Positions 7,587 to 16,491 of a DNA stretch of 60,802 nucleotides are shown one piece after another (within the stretch, counting starts at the first letter, position 1; each line of letters begins with the position of its first letter). A program made the translations under genes and the position numbers. The notes under the pieces were generated by a model. That model worked only from the letters and a program-made list of their open reading frames with translations, made no database searches and had not been told where the DNA came from. The stretch comes from Sphingobacterium allocomposti (lineage in GTDB: Bacteria; Bacteroidota; Bacteroidia; Sphingobacteriales; Sphingobacteriaceae), in assembly GCF_008124885.1 (NCBI RefSeq), contig NZ_VNHX01000027.1, positions 1-60,802 on the forward strand. Reading direction: 5' to 3'.

Positions 7587-8923
7587 TGCAAATTGTATTT
7601 GATACCAATGGGAACGAAAAGCAAAAAGAAGTCTGCGTACTATGGAATGATCCAATAGTATCGGATATAGCTTACGGCGGTTCCAAAGGATCGGGTAAAT
7701 CATATTTAGGGTGTTCTTTGATATTTGGCGATGCTTGTATGTATCCTGAAACACATTATTTCATAGCTCGTAAAAAGCTAAATGATATTAGGAAATATAC
7801 AATACCATCAATTCACGAGGTGTTTGGGCATTGGGGGCTCAATGATCGGTATTTTTCATTCAATGGACAGGACAACTACTTTACGCTGTACAATAAGAGT
7901 CGCGTGTATCTATTAGAAGCTAAATACCTGCCATCCGATCCACAATATTACCGATTCGGTTCTATGCAAATGACAAGGGGCTGGATTGAGGAAGCGGGAG
8001 AATTTGAAGAAGCGGCAAAAAATAATCTAAGCGCTTCTATCGGTAGGTGGAAGAACGACACGTATAATCTAGCACCTAAATTGTTGCAGACCTGTAATCC
8101 TTCTAAGAACTATCTCTACCGCGACTACTACATGAAGCATAAGAAGGGTATGATTGAGGAATGGCGTAGATTCGTTCAGGCTTTGCCGTCGGATAATAAA
8201 AAGCTCCCGTCCGGTTACTTGGAAAACCTTAAACGTACTTTGACAACAAATGAAAAGGAGCGACTTCTATACGGTAATTGGGAGTACGACGATGATCCGG
8301 CTGTACTTATCGACTATAACAAGATAATAGACCTTTTCAGTAATGATTTTGTAGAAGAGGGAGAAAGGTATATCACAGCGGATATAGCCCGGTTTGGTAG
8401 GGATAGAACGGTTATAGGTGTATGGAATGGGTTTAGATTAATTCGTATCGTTACGATTGGTAAAAATAAGGTTACCGAGGCGGCCCAAGCCATAAAGGAA
8501 TTGAAGGATCAGTATTTCGTTCCCACGTCCAATATAGTAGTAGATGAGGACGGTGTAGGTGGTGGTGTTGTAGATATTTTGGAGTGCAACGGATTTGTAA
8601 ACAATTCCAGTCCATTAGACAACCCTGATAGTAAAGAGCCGGAGAACTACAGCAACTTAAAGAGTCAAATGTACTATGCTTTAGCTAGGAAGATAAATGA
8701 GGTAGGAATGTACATTAACTGCGATGACAGCGAAATTAAGGATGCTATAATCCAAGAACTGGAACAGGTTAAGCAACACAACATGGACAAGGATACTAAA
8801 AAATCAGTATTGCCAAAAGAAAAGATTAAAGAGTTGTTGGGTAGATCCCCCGATTACGCAGATATGATAATGATGAGGATGTGGTTTGAGTATAGATTTA
8901 AATTCGAGTTCTATGTCAGATAA
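7586..8923 (+). CDS. Terminase large subunit
   Basis: A 445-residue packaging motor. The N-terminal ATPase has Walker A GGSKGSGKS (residues 31-39) and Walker B-like GWIEEAGE. The C-terminal RNase H-like nuclease has acidic clusters in ITADIARFGRD, VVDEDGVGGG and PDYADMIMM. It translocates DNA into proheads and cuts genome units. Motif order is intact, so the enzyme should be functional. The gene overlaps its 3' neighbour by 11 bp. Confidence 0.93.
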   Translation: MQIVFDTNGNEKQKEVCVLWNDPIVSDIAYGGSKGSGKSYLGCSLIFGDACMYPETHYFIARKKLNDIRKYTIPSIHEVFGHWGLNDRYFSFNGQDNYFTLYNKSRVYLLEAKYLPSDPQYYRFGSMQMTRGWIEEAGEFEEAAKNNLSASIGRWKNDTYNLAPKLLQTCNPSKNYLYRDYYMKHKKGMIEEWRRFVQALPSDNKKLPSGYLENLKRTLTTNEKERLLYGNWEYDDDPAVLIDYNKIIDLFSNDFVEEGERYITADIARFGRDRTVIGVWNGFRLIRIVTIGKNKVTEAAQAIKELKDQYFVPTSNIVVDEDGVGGGVVDILECNGFVNNSSPLDNPDSKEPENYSNLKSQMYYALARKINEVGMYINCDDSEIKDAIIQELEQVKQHNMDKDTKKSVLPKEKIKELLGRSPDYADMIMMRMWFEYRFKFEFYVR

Positions 8924-9101
8924 GGAAAAAAACATTGTTCTGGCCATACGGCTGGTTATATCGGTAGCGATGGTCTACCTAGTGCATGCATTCGTAATAG
9001 CGGATGCATCAGTATTTAATTGGCATTGGGTTGCCAGACTTACTTTTGTCCTATCAACCCTTTCCTTGTTTGTGACTGTAAATAAATCGGAAAATGTCTA
9101 G
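8913..9101 (+). CDS. Small two-TM protein (62 aa)
   Basis: Starting at ATG 8913 (inside the terminase 3' end), this is a 62-residue protein with two hydrophobic segments: NIVLAIRLVISVAMVYLVHAFVI and a second ending LSTLSLFVTV. It lies between terminase and portal genes and its stop overlaps the portal start. Its position is odd for a membrane protein in a packaging module. Superinfection exclusion is one guess; no family is recognised. Confidence 0.6.
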   Translation: MSDKEKNIVLAIRLVISVAMVYLVHAFVIADASVFNWHWVARLTFVLSTLSLFVTVNKSENV

Positions 9102-10476
9102 TTTAGGAACATTGGTAAGTAAGGCTCTAGGCTTCAACAGTGACCGCCGACGCGTGGAAAATCAGCTTAACGAAATACTCTACGGGAACCTGATCAACTT
9201 CAAGGACGTGGTATTTTACAACTACTGCAAAGAGGACTTTATCACGAAAGGATATATGGCAAATGCAGAGGTGTATTCTATTGTCCGCAAGATAGTCGAT
9301 AAGTGTTCTTTTGCTCCCATGTACGTCTACATAGATAAGGAAGATAAGAAGGCAATGCGGTATAAGTCGTGCAAGCGTTCTATCGATAGGGTGGAGCATG
9401 CCAAATACAACATATACCGAACCAAGTCGCTGGACTTTGCCCCGGAAAACAATGATCTTTCCCGTTTAATAGATAGGCCCAATGAACAACAGACCTGGGC
9501 CGAATTGGTTGAGCTGTTACGTATCTTCTACTTTGTGCAGGGTGAGGCATTTCTATACCGGGAAACGGCGGAGGGTAGTGACATCGCGCAATCAGTTCAT
9601 GTTTGTCCGGCGAACCTTATGGAACCGGTATTCGGAGGAACAATAGACGGGCCTATAACCGGATGGAAGCTGAATATGCTAAACGGCTCCATCCGCAAAC
9701 TGGACGCTAAAGACGTGTTTCAACTCAAAATGGCAAACCCCAAGTTTGATAGCATGGGTAGCCAGTTGCGAGGTATGTCTCCACTTGAAGCTGGGCAAAG
9801 ATATCTGCAGCTCGACGATTCAGCGGTTAAGGCTTGGTTAAATGGGGTAGTCAATGAGGGAGCTAAAGGTTTGATCAGTCCTAACCATGCCGATCCCAAA
9901 TTATGGCTTAGCCCTACCCAAGTAGATGCCCTTCAAGACAGCATAGAGAAGAAAATACACGGGACCGAAAACAAGAACAAGGTTATCGCGTCTGCAATGC
10001 CTTTGCAGTACACGGCAATCGGTTTAAGTCCGCAGGCGCTAGCGGTGATAGATGGTCTTAAGTACTCCAACATCAAGCTATGCGATTTATGGGGCGTTCC
10101 TCCGGTGCTGTTCGATCCTAATCCGACATATCAGAACATGAAGGAAGCAAGGGAAAGGTTTGTCAACGAAGTTATTTTGCCATATCTATCCAAAGAAGAA
10201 GATGCGCTAAATAGATGGCTTGTAGAACCGTTTAGACGTCAGGATAAGCGCAACTATGTCTTGGACTACGATACTAGCGTATACGACGAACTGAAACTTG
10301 ATCTAGAGGAAAGGAAAGCATTAGCTGAGATACTTTCGATCAACGAAATGCGAGTTCTGGAAGGGTGGGAGGAGCTGCCGGAGGAAGTGGCTAACCAAGT
10401 ATTCATATCACAGGGTAAAGTTCCTTTGAGCGAATATGAAATGGGTATAACATTAAATGATGATTTAAATAAATAA
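9094..10476 (+). CDS. Portal protein (HK97 type)
   Basis: The 460-residue protein has the HK97-type portal pattern: an N-terminal clip/wing region, LFDPNPTYQNMKEARERFVNEVILPYLSKEE-like helices (split here around residues 345-375) and a C-terminal WLVEPF segment followed by alternating acidic residues. It forms the dodecameric DNA channel at one capsid vertex and docks terminase. It follows terminase directly in the late operon. Confidence 0.88.
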   Translation: MSSLGTLVSKALGFNSDRRRVENQLNEILYGNLINFKDVVFYNYCKEDFITKGYMANAEVYSIVRKIVDKCSFAPMYVYIDKEDKKAMRYKSCKRSIDRVEHAKYNIYRTKSLDFAPENNDLSRLIDRPNEQQTWAELVELLRIFYFVQGEAFLYRETAEGSDIAQSVHVCPANLMEPVFGGTIDGPITGWKLNMLNGSIRKLDAKDVFQLKMANPKFDSMGSQLRGMSPLEAGQRYLQLDDSAVKAWLNGVVNEGAKGLISPNHADPKLWLSPTQVDALQDSIEKKIHGTENKNKVIASAMPLQYTAIGLSPQALAVIDGLKYSNIKLCDLWGVPPVLFDPNPTYQNMKEARERFVNEVILPYLSKEEDALNRWLVEPFRRQDKRNYVLDYDTSVYDELKLDLEERKALAEILSINEMRVLEGWEELPEEVANQVFISQGKVPLSEYEMGITLNDDLNK

Positions 10477-10478
10477 TT

Positions 10479-10667
10479 ATGATCACAGAGATTATTTACG
10501 AGGCTAAATGTAAGCATTGCGTTTTCTTTGAGAAAGGTAGGGTATTAAAGAATAATGGAGAAGAATCTAAACGAGTTATACATTTTTGTAATAACAAAGA
10601 ATCAGAGCTAGATCACCAAATGATTACTTTAAAAGATAAAGCGTGTGATAAAATACAATTACTATAA
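10479..10667 (+). CDS. Small Cys-containing hypothetical protein
   Basis: A 62-residue protein with CKHC (about 10-13), a later HFC and a C-terminal AC, which together could ligate zinc. It sits 2 bp after the portal stop and 3 bp before the MuF-like gene, so it is clearly translated within the head operon. No family is recognised. Confidence 0.65.
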   Translation: MITEIIYEAKCKHCVFFEKGRVLKNNGEESKRVIHFCNNKESELDHQMITLKDKACDKIQLL

Positions 10668-10670
10668 CTA

Positions 10671-11462
10671 ATGAACCCACGCCTACAACTAAGAAGATAC
10701 GCCAACAGGGAGAATAGAAAGCTAAAAGCATATGAACGCAAGTATGCCAAGGTTATCTATTCCATTCTTGATAAGCAGCTGGAAGAGGCAATTCGCAACA
10801 TCCAGCATGGCGCCATGTTCTTGGATTATGACATGTATGATAGACTGAGTGATCTGTATAGAGAGGTGGGGGTCGATCTGGCTAATGATCAGTACGACGC
10901 CCTGACGTCCTTCCATACCAAAGCATCGAACTTCTTTCTCAACCAATGGCTTGAATTCATGACCAACTATATCTTGGCCAATATGGGTCTAAGAGTGTCC
11001 CGTATAAACGAGACAACCCGAAAGAAGATCCAGGAGACCATAGCAATCGGTAACAACTTAGGGATGACTATAGAAAAGATATCTTCGTTCCTGAGGCAAC
11101 GTATCGGCACTTTCAACCGGTACCGAGCTACCATGATTGCTAGAACAGAGATCGCCGAAGCTGCTAATGTAGCAAAAGAAAAGAGCTCGCAGGACTGGGA
11201 GCAGGAAACCGGAGAGAACGTGTACAAGATGTGGATACACCGTTATGCAAAAGAACCTCGTCTTTTCCATCACGAGCAGGACAACGGGAAGGCTATTCCG
11301 AAAAGCGAATACTTCTTGGTTAGGAATCCAAAAACAGGGCTCTTAGACGAGATGATGAGGCCCCACGATCCCAACGTAGGGGGAGAACAGAATATCAATT
11401 GTTCGTGTGTAGCTGTGTATGTATCGGAGGGATACGCCCGTAGAGTCAACGCCACTAAATAA
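10671..11462 (+). CDS. MuF-like head morphogenesis protein
   Basis: The 263-residue protein has an N-terminal helical region and a C-terminal Mu F-type domain. The key signature is MIARTEIAEAAN (about 151-162), then a late INCSC element near the end with PHDPNVGG before it. Such minor head proteins join portal and capsid. It immediately precedes the second late promoter. Confidence 0.82.
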   Translation: MNPRLQLRRYANRENRKLKAYERKYAKVIYSILDKQLEEAIRNIQHGAMFLDYDMYDRLSDLYREVGVDLANDQYDALTSFHTKASNFFLNQWLEFMTNYILANMGLRVSRINETTRKKIQETIAIGNNLGMTIEKISSFLRQRIGTFNRYRATMIARTEIAEAANVAKEKSSQDWEQETGENVYKMWIHRYAKEPRLFHHEQDNGKAIPKSEYFLVRNPKTGLLDEMMRPHDPNVGGEQNINCSCVAVYVSEGYARRVNATK

Positions 11463-11466
11463 GTTG

Positions 11467-11520
11467 TTGCTAAAATTTGCTAAAAAAATTTGGTTCGAAT
11501 AGCTAAAATATTTAGCTTTG
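11467..11520 (+). promoter_or_regulatory. Second late promoter with spacer dyad and tandem half-sites
   Basis: TTG (11490-11492), 20-bp spacer, TAGCTTTG (11513-11520). The dyad GCTAAA-ATA-TTTAGC (11502-11516) lies in the spacer and overlaps the -7 box. Two TTGCTAAAA copies at 10-bp period lie upstream (11467-11475, 11477-11485). This reproduces the parts found at 7067-7122, with the tandem pair inverted and moved. It should give extra expression of the protease and capsid genes. Confidence 0.75.
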
Positions 11521-11538
11521 GTACTAAATTAATTAGCA

Positions 11539-12231
11539 ATGAGTGAATTGGTATACAAATCAGCATCGGTTCCTTTCAAGGACATGGATGACACGACAGG
11601 TCTACTGATAGGCTATGCTAATATTTATTCCCAAAAGGATCTCGTTGGGGACATATCCAATCCTTCCTCGTTTGTAAAGACTGTTAGCGAGCGAAAGGCT
11701 AAGATCAAAATCTATAAAAACCACGACAATAATCTACTGGTAGGTGTTCCTCAGGAGCTTAATCCCTATGATCCGGTAGGGTTACATCTTACTGCAAAAA
11801 TGCTGATGGAAACAGCATTAGGCCGAGATACCTATTACGAATCTAAGTTTCTTGTAGAGAATGGTTTTGAAAGCGGTTTTTCCATAGGCGGATATGTGGT
11901 AAAGAGAAATCCTAAGATGCGGGCGGAGGTTATGGAGTACAGGCTTAATGAGGTGTCTGTACTTACTAAAGAACAGGCAAGCCCCGGATCTATGGTCCAG
12001 ATAGTAAAGTCCCTTCAGGATATGGACGAAATAACACAGGAAACATTCTGGAAAGTAGTTACTAAAGCTTATGACAATCACAAGTTCAGTGACGACGTAT
12101 TGAAGTCATTGGAATCGTTTTTAAACATGTCACTCGATAACCGAGAGCCGGGCGGTAGCGCAGCCGACACCACTCCTGTTTCAGAGCCGACGCAGATAAT
12201 AAAATCTATTTATTCACAATTTTTACCATAG
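11539..12231 (+). CDS. HK97-family prohead protease
   Basis: A 230-residue serine protease of the U35 (HK97 prohead protease) family. The candidate catalytic His is in IYKNHDNN (about residue 53) and the Ser in ESGFSIGGY (about 114-122). It cleaves the delta domain from the neighbouring capsid protein during head maturation and then degrades itself. The gene has its own promoter and is 3 bp from the capsid gene. Confidence 0.88.
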   Translation: MSELVYKSASVPFKDMDDTTGLLIGYANIYSQKDLVGDISNPSSFVKTVSERKAKIKIYKNHDNNLLVGVPQELNPYDPVGLHLTAKMLMETALGRDTYYESKFLVENGFESGFSIGGYVVKRNPKMRAEVMEYRLNEVSVLTKEQASPGSMVQIVKSLQDMDEITQETFWKVVTKAYDNHKFSDDVLKSLESFLNMSLDNREPGGSAADTTPVSEPTQIIKSIYSQFLP

Positions 12232-12234
12232 ATC

Positions 12235-13491
12235 ATGGCAGAATTAACAGAAGAAGAAGTAAAGAAAGCGGCGCAGGAGAACATCGAAAAGATTGCGAAA
12301 ACGGCCGCGGAAAAGACAGCTGAGGAAAAAGCAGCCGAAGCAGTCGAGAAGACTCTTAAGGAAAAAGCTTTTATTACCAGAGATGAAGCCGACAAGGCAG
12401 CTGAAGAAGCGGTAAAAAAGGCGTTAGAAGACAAGAAAGCTGAGGACGACAAGCGATTCGATACGCTGTCCGCACAAATCAAAAAGGCATCACAAATCGA
12501 ACCGGAAGAAAAGGTGGAAAAATCATTCAACGAATACTTAGCGGAGGCTATCGAGGAAAATAAAGAGGCTATCCAAGGCTTCAAAAAAGGAAGCACAGAG
12601 CTAACAATAGCTTTGAAAGCAGTTGGCGATATGTCTATTGCTAACAACTTTCCGGGCGCTACTCCGTGGATTCAGGACGTTCGTACAGGTTTGATCGTTA
12701 ACCCATACAACCGCGTATGGTTGTCGGATATCATACCTGGAGGAACTTCTTCAGGGAACTCTATCCTTTATCCAAAGGAAAACGGAGGAGAGGGAGCAGT
12801 TGGCCTGTGGACGGATAAGACTGTTGACAAGCCGCAGGTAGACTATGACCTGACAAGTCAGGCTGCATTTTTCAAATGGATCGCAGGATACGTCATTATC
12901 GAACGCGAAATGCTTGACGATATAGCGTGGTTGCAGTCGTACCTACAGGCAAAGCTTCTTATCTCGTATAAGACAGCAGAGAACAACTTCATCCTTAATG
13001 GGTCGACTGACGCAAATCCTGTAACCGGTATGTTGGCGGCCGCTACTGCGTACAATGGAATTTTCGAAAATCCCGTTGACCGCGTTATCGACGCTGGTTG
13101 GGGTCAGATCGTTGAAGACACGCAGGAGTTCTATCAGCCTACACATACCATCCTTAATCCAAGAGCAGCGGTGTCGTTAGGGCTTAACAAAGCTGACGGA
13201 TCTGGCGAGTATGACTTACCTAACGGATCGGTAGCGTTCAGCAACGGGCGGTTGTCAATTGGCGGTCTAGATGTAGTTACAACGACAGGAATAGCTGCTA
13301 CTGACTTCTTAACGTTTGACCGCAATGCGCTATCATACGTTACGCGCCTAGCGCCAGAGCTACGTATGTTCGAGGATGCTGCATTAGCTAAGCGAAACAA
13401 AGTTATGTTCCGTATCGAGGGTAGGGCCACATTGGCAATATTCAACGACAATGCATTAGTGACAGGGCCTTTAGCTGCTCCGGCACCGTAA
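12235..13491 (+). CDS. Major capsid protein with fused delta scaffold domain
   Basis: The 418-residue HK97-fold capsid protein has two parts. Residues 1 to about 125 are Ala/Glu/Lys-rich and predicted coiled coil, as in the HK97 delta domain that replaces a separate scaffold. From about residue 130 the capsid fold follows, with GATPWIQDVRTG and ending VMFRIEGRATLAIFND. The protease cut site should fall between them, near the TELTIALKAVGDM region. No separate scaffold gene is present nearby, which fits. Confidence 0.92.
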   Translation: MAELTEEEVKKAAQENIEKIAKTAAEKTAEEKAAEAVEKTLKEKAFITRDEADKAAEEAVKKALEDKKAEDDKRFDTLSAQIKKASQIEPEEKVEKSFNEYLAEAIEENKEAIQGFKKGSTELTIALKAVGDMSIANNFPGATPWIQDVRTGLIVNPYNRVWLSDIIPGGTSSGNSILYPKENGGEGAVGLWTDKTVDKPQVDYDLTSQAAFFKWIAGYVIIEREMLDDIAWLQSYLQAKLLISYKTAENNFILNGSTDANPVTGMLAAATAYNGIFENPVDRVIDAGWGQIVEDTQEFYQPTHTILNPRAAVSLGLNKADGSGEYDLPNGSVAFSNGRLSIGGLDVVTTTGIAATDFLTFDRNALSYVTRLAPELRMFEDAALAKRNKVMFRIEGRATLAIFNDNALVTGPLAAPAP

Positions 13492-13572
13492 TCCAGGCTG
13501 TTAGTTAGTTCATATATTTTAGGTTAGAAGAGAAGGGTGGGGAAACCCGCCCTTTCTTTAAAAACATCACAC

Positions 13573-13785
13573 ATGAGAAAAGTAAGATTCCTAAAAGACC
13601 ATGTTAACGGCATAAAGAAAGGGCAGGAGGGTGAGTTTAACGACGGCCGAGCGAACTATCTTGTGCGCGTAGGAGTGGCCGAGTTTGTGGATGAAACATC
13701 AGTTAAAACGTCTACAAAGCAATCGAAAGCGAAGGCAAAGACAAAGCCTGCCACAGCTAAATCGGAACCCTGTAAAACCTGCTAG
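13573..13785 (+). CDS. Small SH3-like/basic hypothetical protein
   Basis: Starting at ATG 13573 the protein is 70 residues. The first 40 (KVRFLKDHVNGIKKGQEGEF) look like a small beta-barrel seen in phage head-associated proteins. The tail is a Lys/Ala-rich low-complexity stretch ending CKTC. An upstream ATG at 13537 is less likely. It lies between capsid and head-tail connector genes. Confidence 0.65.
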   Translation: MRKVRFLKDHVNGIKKGQEGEFNDGRANYLVRVGVAEFVDETSVKTSTKQSKAKAKTKPATAKSEPCKTC

Positions 13786-13787
13786 TT

Positions 13788-14096
13788 ATGGCGATACCCA
13801 CATTAATCGAAGCTAAAGATTTTCTTCGTGTCGAAGTAGACTATTTTGACGGGGAGATCGAGTTGATGCTACAAGGAGCTATCCACCACGCAGAGAATAT
13901 GACTGGTCGTAATTATACGAACCCTTTTGACGCTGAAACGTACGAGGATATGCCTGCAGAAGTAGCACAAGCAGTATTGATGGATGTGGCGACCGGATTT
14001 TCAAATCGGCAGAACAACACCGAGGACAACGAAAGAGAAGCTGTAAACGCGTCTATTTATGCTTATAGGCAGAATAGTAAAAAACCAATGTTCTAA
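13788..14096 (+). CDS. Head-tail connector (gp6-like)
   Basis: A 102-residue helical protein with the typical start TLIEAKDFLRVEVDYFDGEI and a following HHAENMTGR segment. This is the HK97 gp6-like connector family that forms the ring below the portal. Its stop overlaps the start of the next gene by one base. Confidence 0.82.
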   Translation: MAIPTLIEAKDFLRVEVDYFDGEIELMLQGAIHHAENMTGRNYTNPFDAETYEDMPAEVAQAVLMDVATGFSNRQNNTEDNEREAVNASIYAYRQNSKKPMF

Positions 14097-14428
14097 TGCA
14101 ATTAGGCAAGTACGACCAACGTATAGAATTTGTGAAGTACGGACAAGAACCGGACGGAGCAGGTGGATACATCCCAACACGGGAGGTAATCCTTTCTTCT
14201 TGGGCATCGGTCGAACAGCTTAAGCAGCGCAAGGACTTGGAAGCGGTGAGCATGGGTTTAAAATCGGCTTTCCGTGTTAGAATGATGGTACGTAAAGAGT
14301 TCAAGCCGGGCGTAGGCACAAACGTAGAATGGAGAGGGAAAACGTACGCGGTTACTACTGATCCGCAGGTTGAAAACGTAAGAATGCAGCAGGAATGGAT
14401 CTTTGACATAACTCAATCGAATGGCTAG
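14096..14428 (+). CDS. Head closure/adaptor protein
   Basis: The 110-residue protein shows the SPP1 gp16-like adaptor pattern: QRIEFVKYGQEPDGAGGYIP (about 8-27), then WASVEQLKQ and a final EWIFDITQ strand. It closes the head opening and connects to the tail. It overlaps the next gene by 8 bp. Confidence 0.82.
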   Translation: MQLGKYDQRIEFVKYGQEPDGAGGYIPTREVILSSWASVEQLKQRKDLEAVSMGLKSAFRVRMMVRKEFKPGVGTNVEWRGKTYAVTTDPQVENVRMQQEWIFDITQSNG

Positions 14429-14897
14429 GAGCGGAGTTGTAATCGACACAGTAACCCGAGAACTGGAAAGTTACCGGAAAGACCGTGTTAAAAAGATTAT
14501 AGCGCTTGTAGCCGAGGTTATTTCCGCAATAGAGGTCGCTGCGTACAGGGACTTAAACCGTGGCAGTATGGATCGTGATAATATGGAAAGAGCAGGTGTT
14601 GACAGTCTAAACTTTATCCATATTGATAAGAAGTTTTCCAAAGGCGGACTCACCGGTGAGGTAGGGGTTTTCGGAGATAACGAGCTGGCCGCGTACTTTG
14701 AGTTTGGAACAGGATTGAGCGCAAGGGAAATACTAGCACCGTATCCGCAAGAAATTAAAGATATAGCTAAGCAATTCTACATTAACGGGCAAGGTACATT
14801 AAAAGGTCATCCATATCTATATAACAATTACTTACGGTATAAGAATGACTTTCTAAGAGATCTGGAAAAAATACTTAACAAAGAGACTAGAGCATAA
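14421..14897 (+). CDS. Tail completion protein (HK97 gp10-like)
   Basis: A 158-residue protein in the position and with the general pattern of HK97 gp10-like neck/tail completion proteins. AAYFEFGTGLS (about 90-100) corresponds to the conserved YxExGT motif of that family. It overlaps both neighbours, as expected in the head-tail joining module. Confidence 0.75.
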   Translation: MARSGVVIDTVTRELESYRKDRVKKIIALVAEVISAIEVAAYRDLNRGSMDRDNMERAGVDSLNFIHIDKKFSKGGLTGEVGVFGDNELAAYFEFGTGLSAREILAPYPQEIKDIAKQFYINGQGTLKGHPYLYNNYLRYKNDFLRDLEKILNKETRA

Positions 14898-15376
14898 TGG
14901 ATGTATCAGAAGCATTGAGGAGAGCATATATTGCCGCAATCGGCACTCTTACCGTAAATGGTACTGCTATTCCTGTATTCGACGAGTTTGTTAACCCTAA
15001 CGTACCGTTGCCGGTATTGAAGCTTACTACCGATCCACGAGAAGAGGCACCGATGGTATACGTAGTTATTCAGGACCAGCAGGAAACGGAAGGACAGCAG
15101 AACTTCTGTAACTACCGCCAGAACTGCAATATAACCTTAAGGATAGTAACCATATTTAACACCGGAGGAGTGGTGGCTAAGAGATATGCGGAAGCGATCA
15201 GCGATGAAGTGCAAAGAAGAATAAAGCCTACGGGTAAAACGCACGCGCTGGTAAACGCGAACGGATATGTTTTCCAGAGGGTAGAAAAAGAATTAAGCCG
15301 AGGATATACCGAAAATACTAGCAGCAAAACAGCAATTAACAAAGTAATAATTTACAATAACGTAGTTAATCAGTAA
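14897..15376 (+). CDS. Tail terminator-like protein
   Basis: A 159-residue alpha/beta protein in the tail-terminator slot just before the tail tube gene. It contains VYVVIQDQQETEG and a long strand region NCNITLRIVTIFN, compatible with the lambda gpU/DUF3168-like fold, though similarity is weak by eye. It would stop tail polymerisation and provide the head-binding surface. Confidence 0.6.
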   Translation: MDVSEALRRAYIAAIGTLTVNGTAIPVFDEFVNPNVPLPVLKLTTDPREEAPMVYVVIQDQQETEGQQNFCNYRQNCNITLRIVTIFNTGGVVAKRYAEAISDEVQRRIKPTGKTHALVNANGYVFQRVEKELSRGYTENTSSKTAINKVIIYNNVVNQ

Positions 15377-15378
15377 TC

Positions 15379-15849
15379 ATGGCAAATGAAACTTATGCAA
15401 ACGGCTGGAAGGGTATTCTTTCCGTTTGGGATGAAGCAGCAGGGGCATATAAGCCTTTAGCATGTCTCACCTCTACATCTCACTCCATGAGCGGGAATAC
15501 AGTTGAAAAGGTAAACATGTGTACGGAAGGAAAAACGATTACCACCCTTCAGAGCATTACCGAAACGGTAGACTTCGAGGGAGAGGTAATTGATACAACA
15601 GCAGTCGGAGGGCAATCAGCACGAGCATCGTTAGCAGACATAAAGGCTCTCATGCGTGCAGAAGTTGCGCAGAAAAAGACTGATGATTTCAGGCTCTCAC
15701 GAGATTTCGACGGAGATCTATATTTCCCCGGACAATTTTTAAGCATATCTGACACCTATAGTGCGGATGCAGATGCAACGTTTTCCGGTCAGCTGGGAAT
15801 ACAGGGTGAACCAACAGAAGTCGATCCACACGCAGAACCAGGAGGATAA
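15379..15849 (+). CDS. Major tail tube protein
   Basis: The 156-residue protein begins MANETYANGWKGILSVWDEA and has the beta-rich composition of siphophage tail tube proteins of the phi13/TP901 type. It is placed between the terminator-like and tail-assembly chaperone genes, one base before the chaperone ATG. Confidence 0.8.
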   Translation: MANETYANGWKGILSVWDEAAGAYKPLACLTSTSHSMSGNTVEKVNMCTEGKTITTLQSITETVDFEGEVIDTTAVGGQSARASLADIKALMRAEVAQKKTDDFRLSRDFDGDLYFPGQFLSISDTYSADADATFSGQLGIQGEPTEVDPHAEPGG

Positions 15850-15850
15850 T

Positions 15851-16186
15851 ATGAACAGAACTAAGATAACAGTTAACGGCAAGGAAGTAGAATTGCTATT
15901 TGGTATGTGGGCTCTAGGGTTAGTAGCCAAAAAAGGCTTGAAGATCACTGATATTAACGATAACCCTTTCCACTTTATTCCGCTCATCCTGCACGCTGCA
16001 GCATGTAATGCATCAGGCAGGGATGAAAGTGCCTATGACGAAGGAATGTTCTGGGATTTTGTCGATGAGGTTGGCGTGGGCCACGGGGATATAGCAAAGG
16101 CAATTACCTGTCTCACCAATTCGTTGGGATCATCGGCAAAAAAGGAGGTTCCCAAGACGTCGAAGAAAGCACCGACTACGAAATAG
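15851..16186 (+). CDS. Tail assembly chaperone, short form (gpG-like)
   Basis: Starting at ATG 15851 this frame gives 111 residues. It has the size, location and helical content of gpG-type chaperones, which coat the tape measure during tail building. The frame ends in a Lys/Pro/Thr-rich tail (KKEVPKTSKKAPTTK), typical of the unframeshifted product. Within it, A AAA AAG at 16138-16144 is a canonical -1 slippery heptamer in the right register. Confidence 0.8.
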   Translation: MNRTKITVNGKEVELLFGMWALGLVAKKGLKITDINDNPFHFIPLILHAAACNASGRDESAYDEGMFWDFVDEVGVGHGDIAKAITCLTNSLGSSAKKEVPKTSKKAPTTK

Positions 16187-16491
16187 ATTATACGGCCTGT
16201 GCTGAACTTGCTGTTGGGGAGATCGGCATTAGGCTGTATGATTATTATGACATGTCTTGGGAAGAATTTTCGATTATGTCACAGGGGTATGCTAAGAAAA
16301 GGGAACGCGAAATAGAGGATATCAAATTTATAGCTTGGCATTCGATGGTAGGCACAAGGCTTGAAAAGATACCGTCCTTTGAGCAGTTTGTTTTAGGAAA
16401 GAAATCTGTAACAAAAGCCTCCCAAAGCCAAAGAGATAAGTTTATTTCCGAAGCAATGAAGCACTACAATAGCAAGAAGAACCGGATATGA
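15851..16491 (+). CDS. Tail assembly chaperone, -1 frameshift fusion (gpGT-like)
   Basis: A -1 slip on the heptamer at 16138-16144 joins the short chaperone to a second frame that stays open from there to 16491. The extension reads GGSQDVEESTDYEIDY and onward through YYDMSWEEFSIMSQGY to a basic end, about 213 residues in all. The new frame is open well before its first ATG (16252), which shows that it is entered by frameshifting rather than by separate initiation. It overlaps the tape measure start by 4 bp. Confidence 0.82.

Noticed and set aside
15761..16186. Longer chaperone start at 15761
   Set aside because: It would overlap the tail tube gene by 89 bp. The ATG at 15851 follows that gene's stop by one base and gives the expected length.
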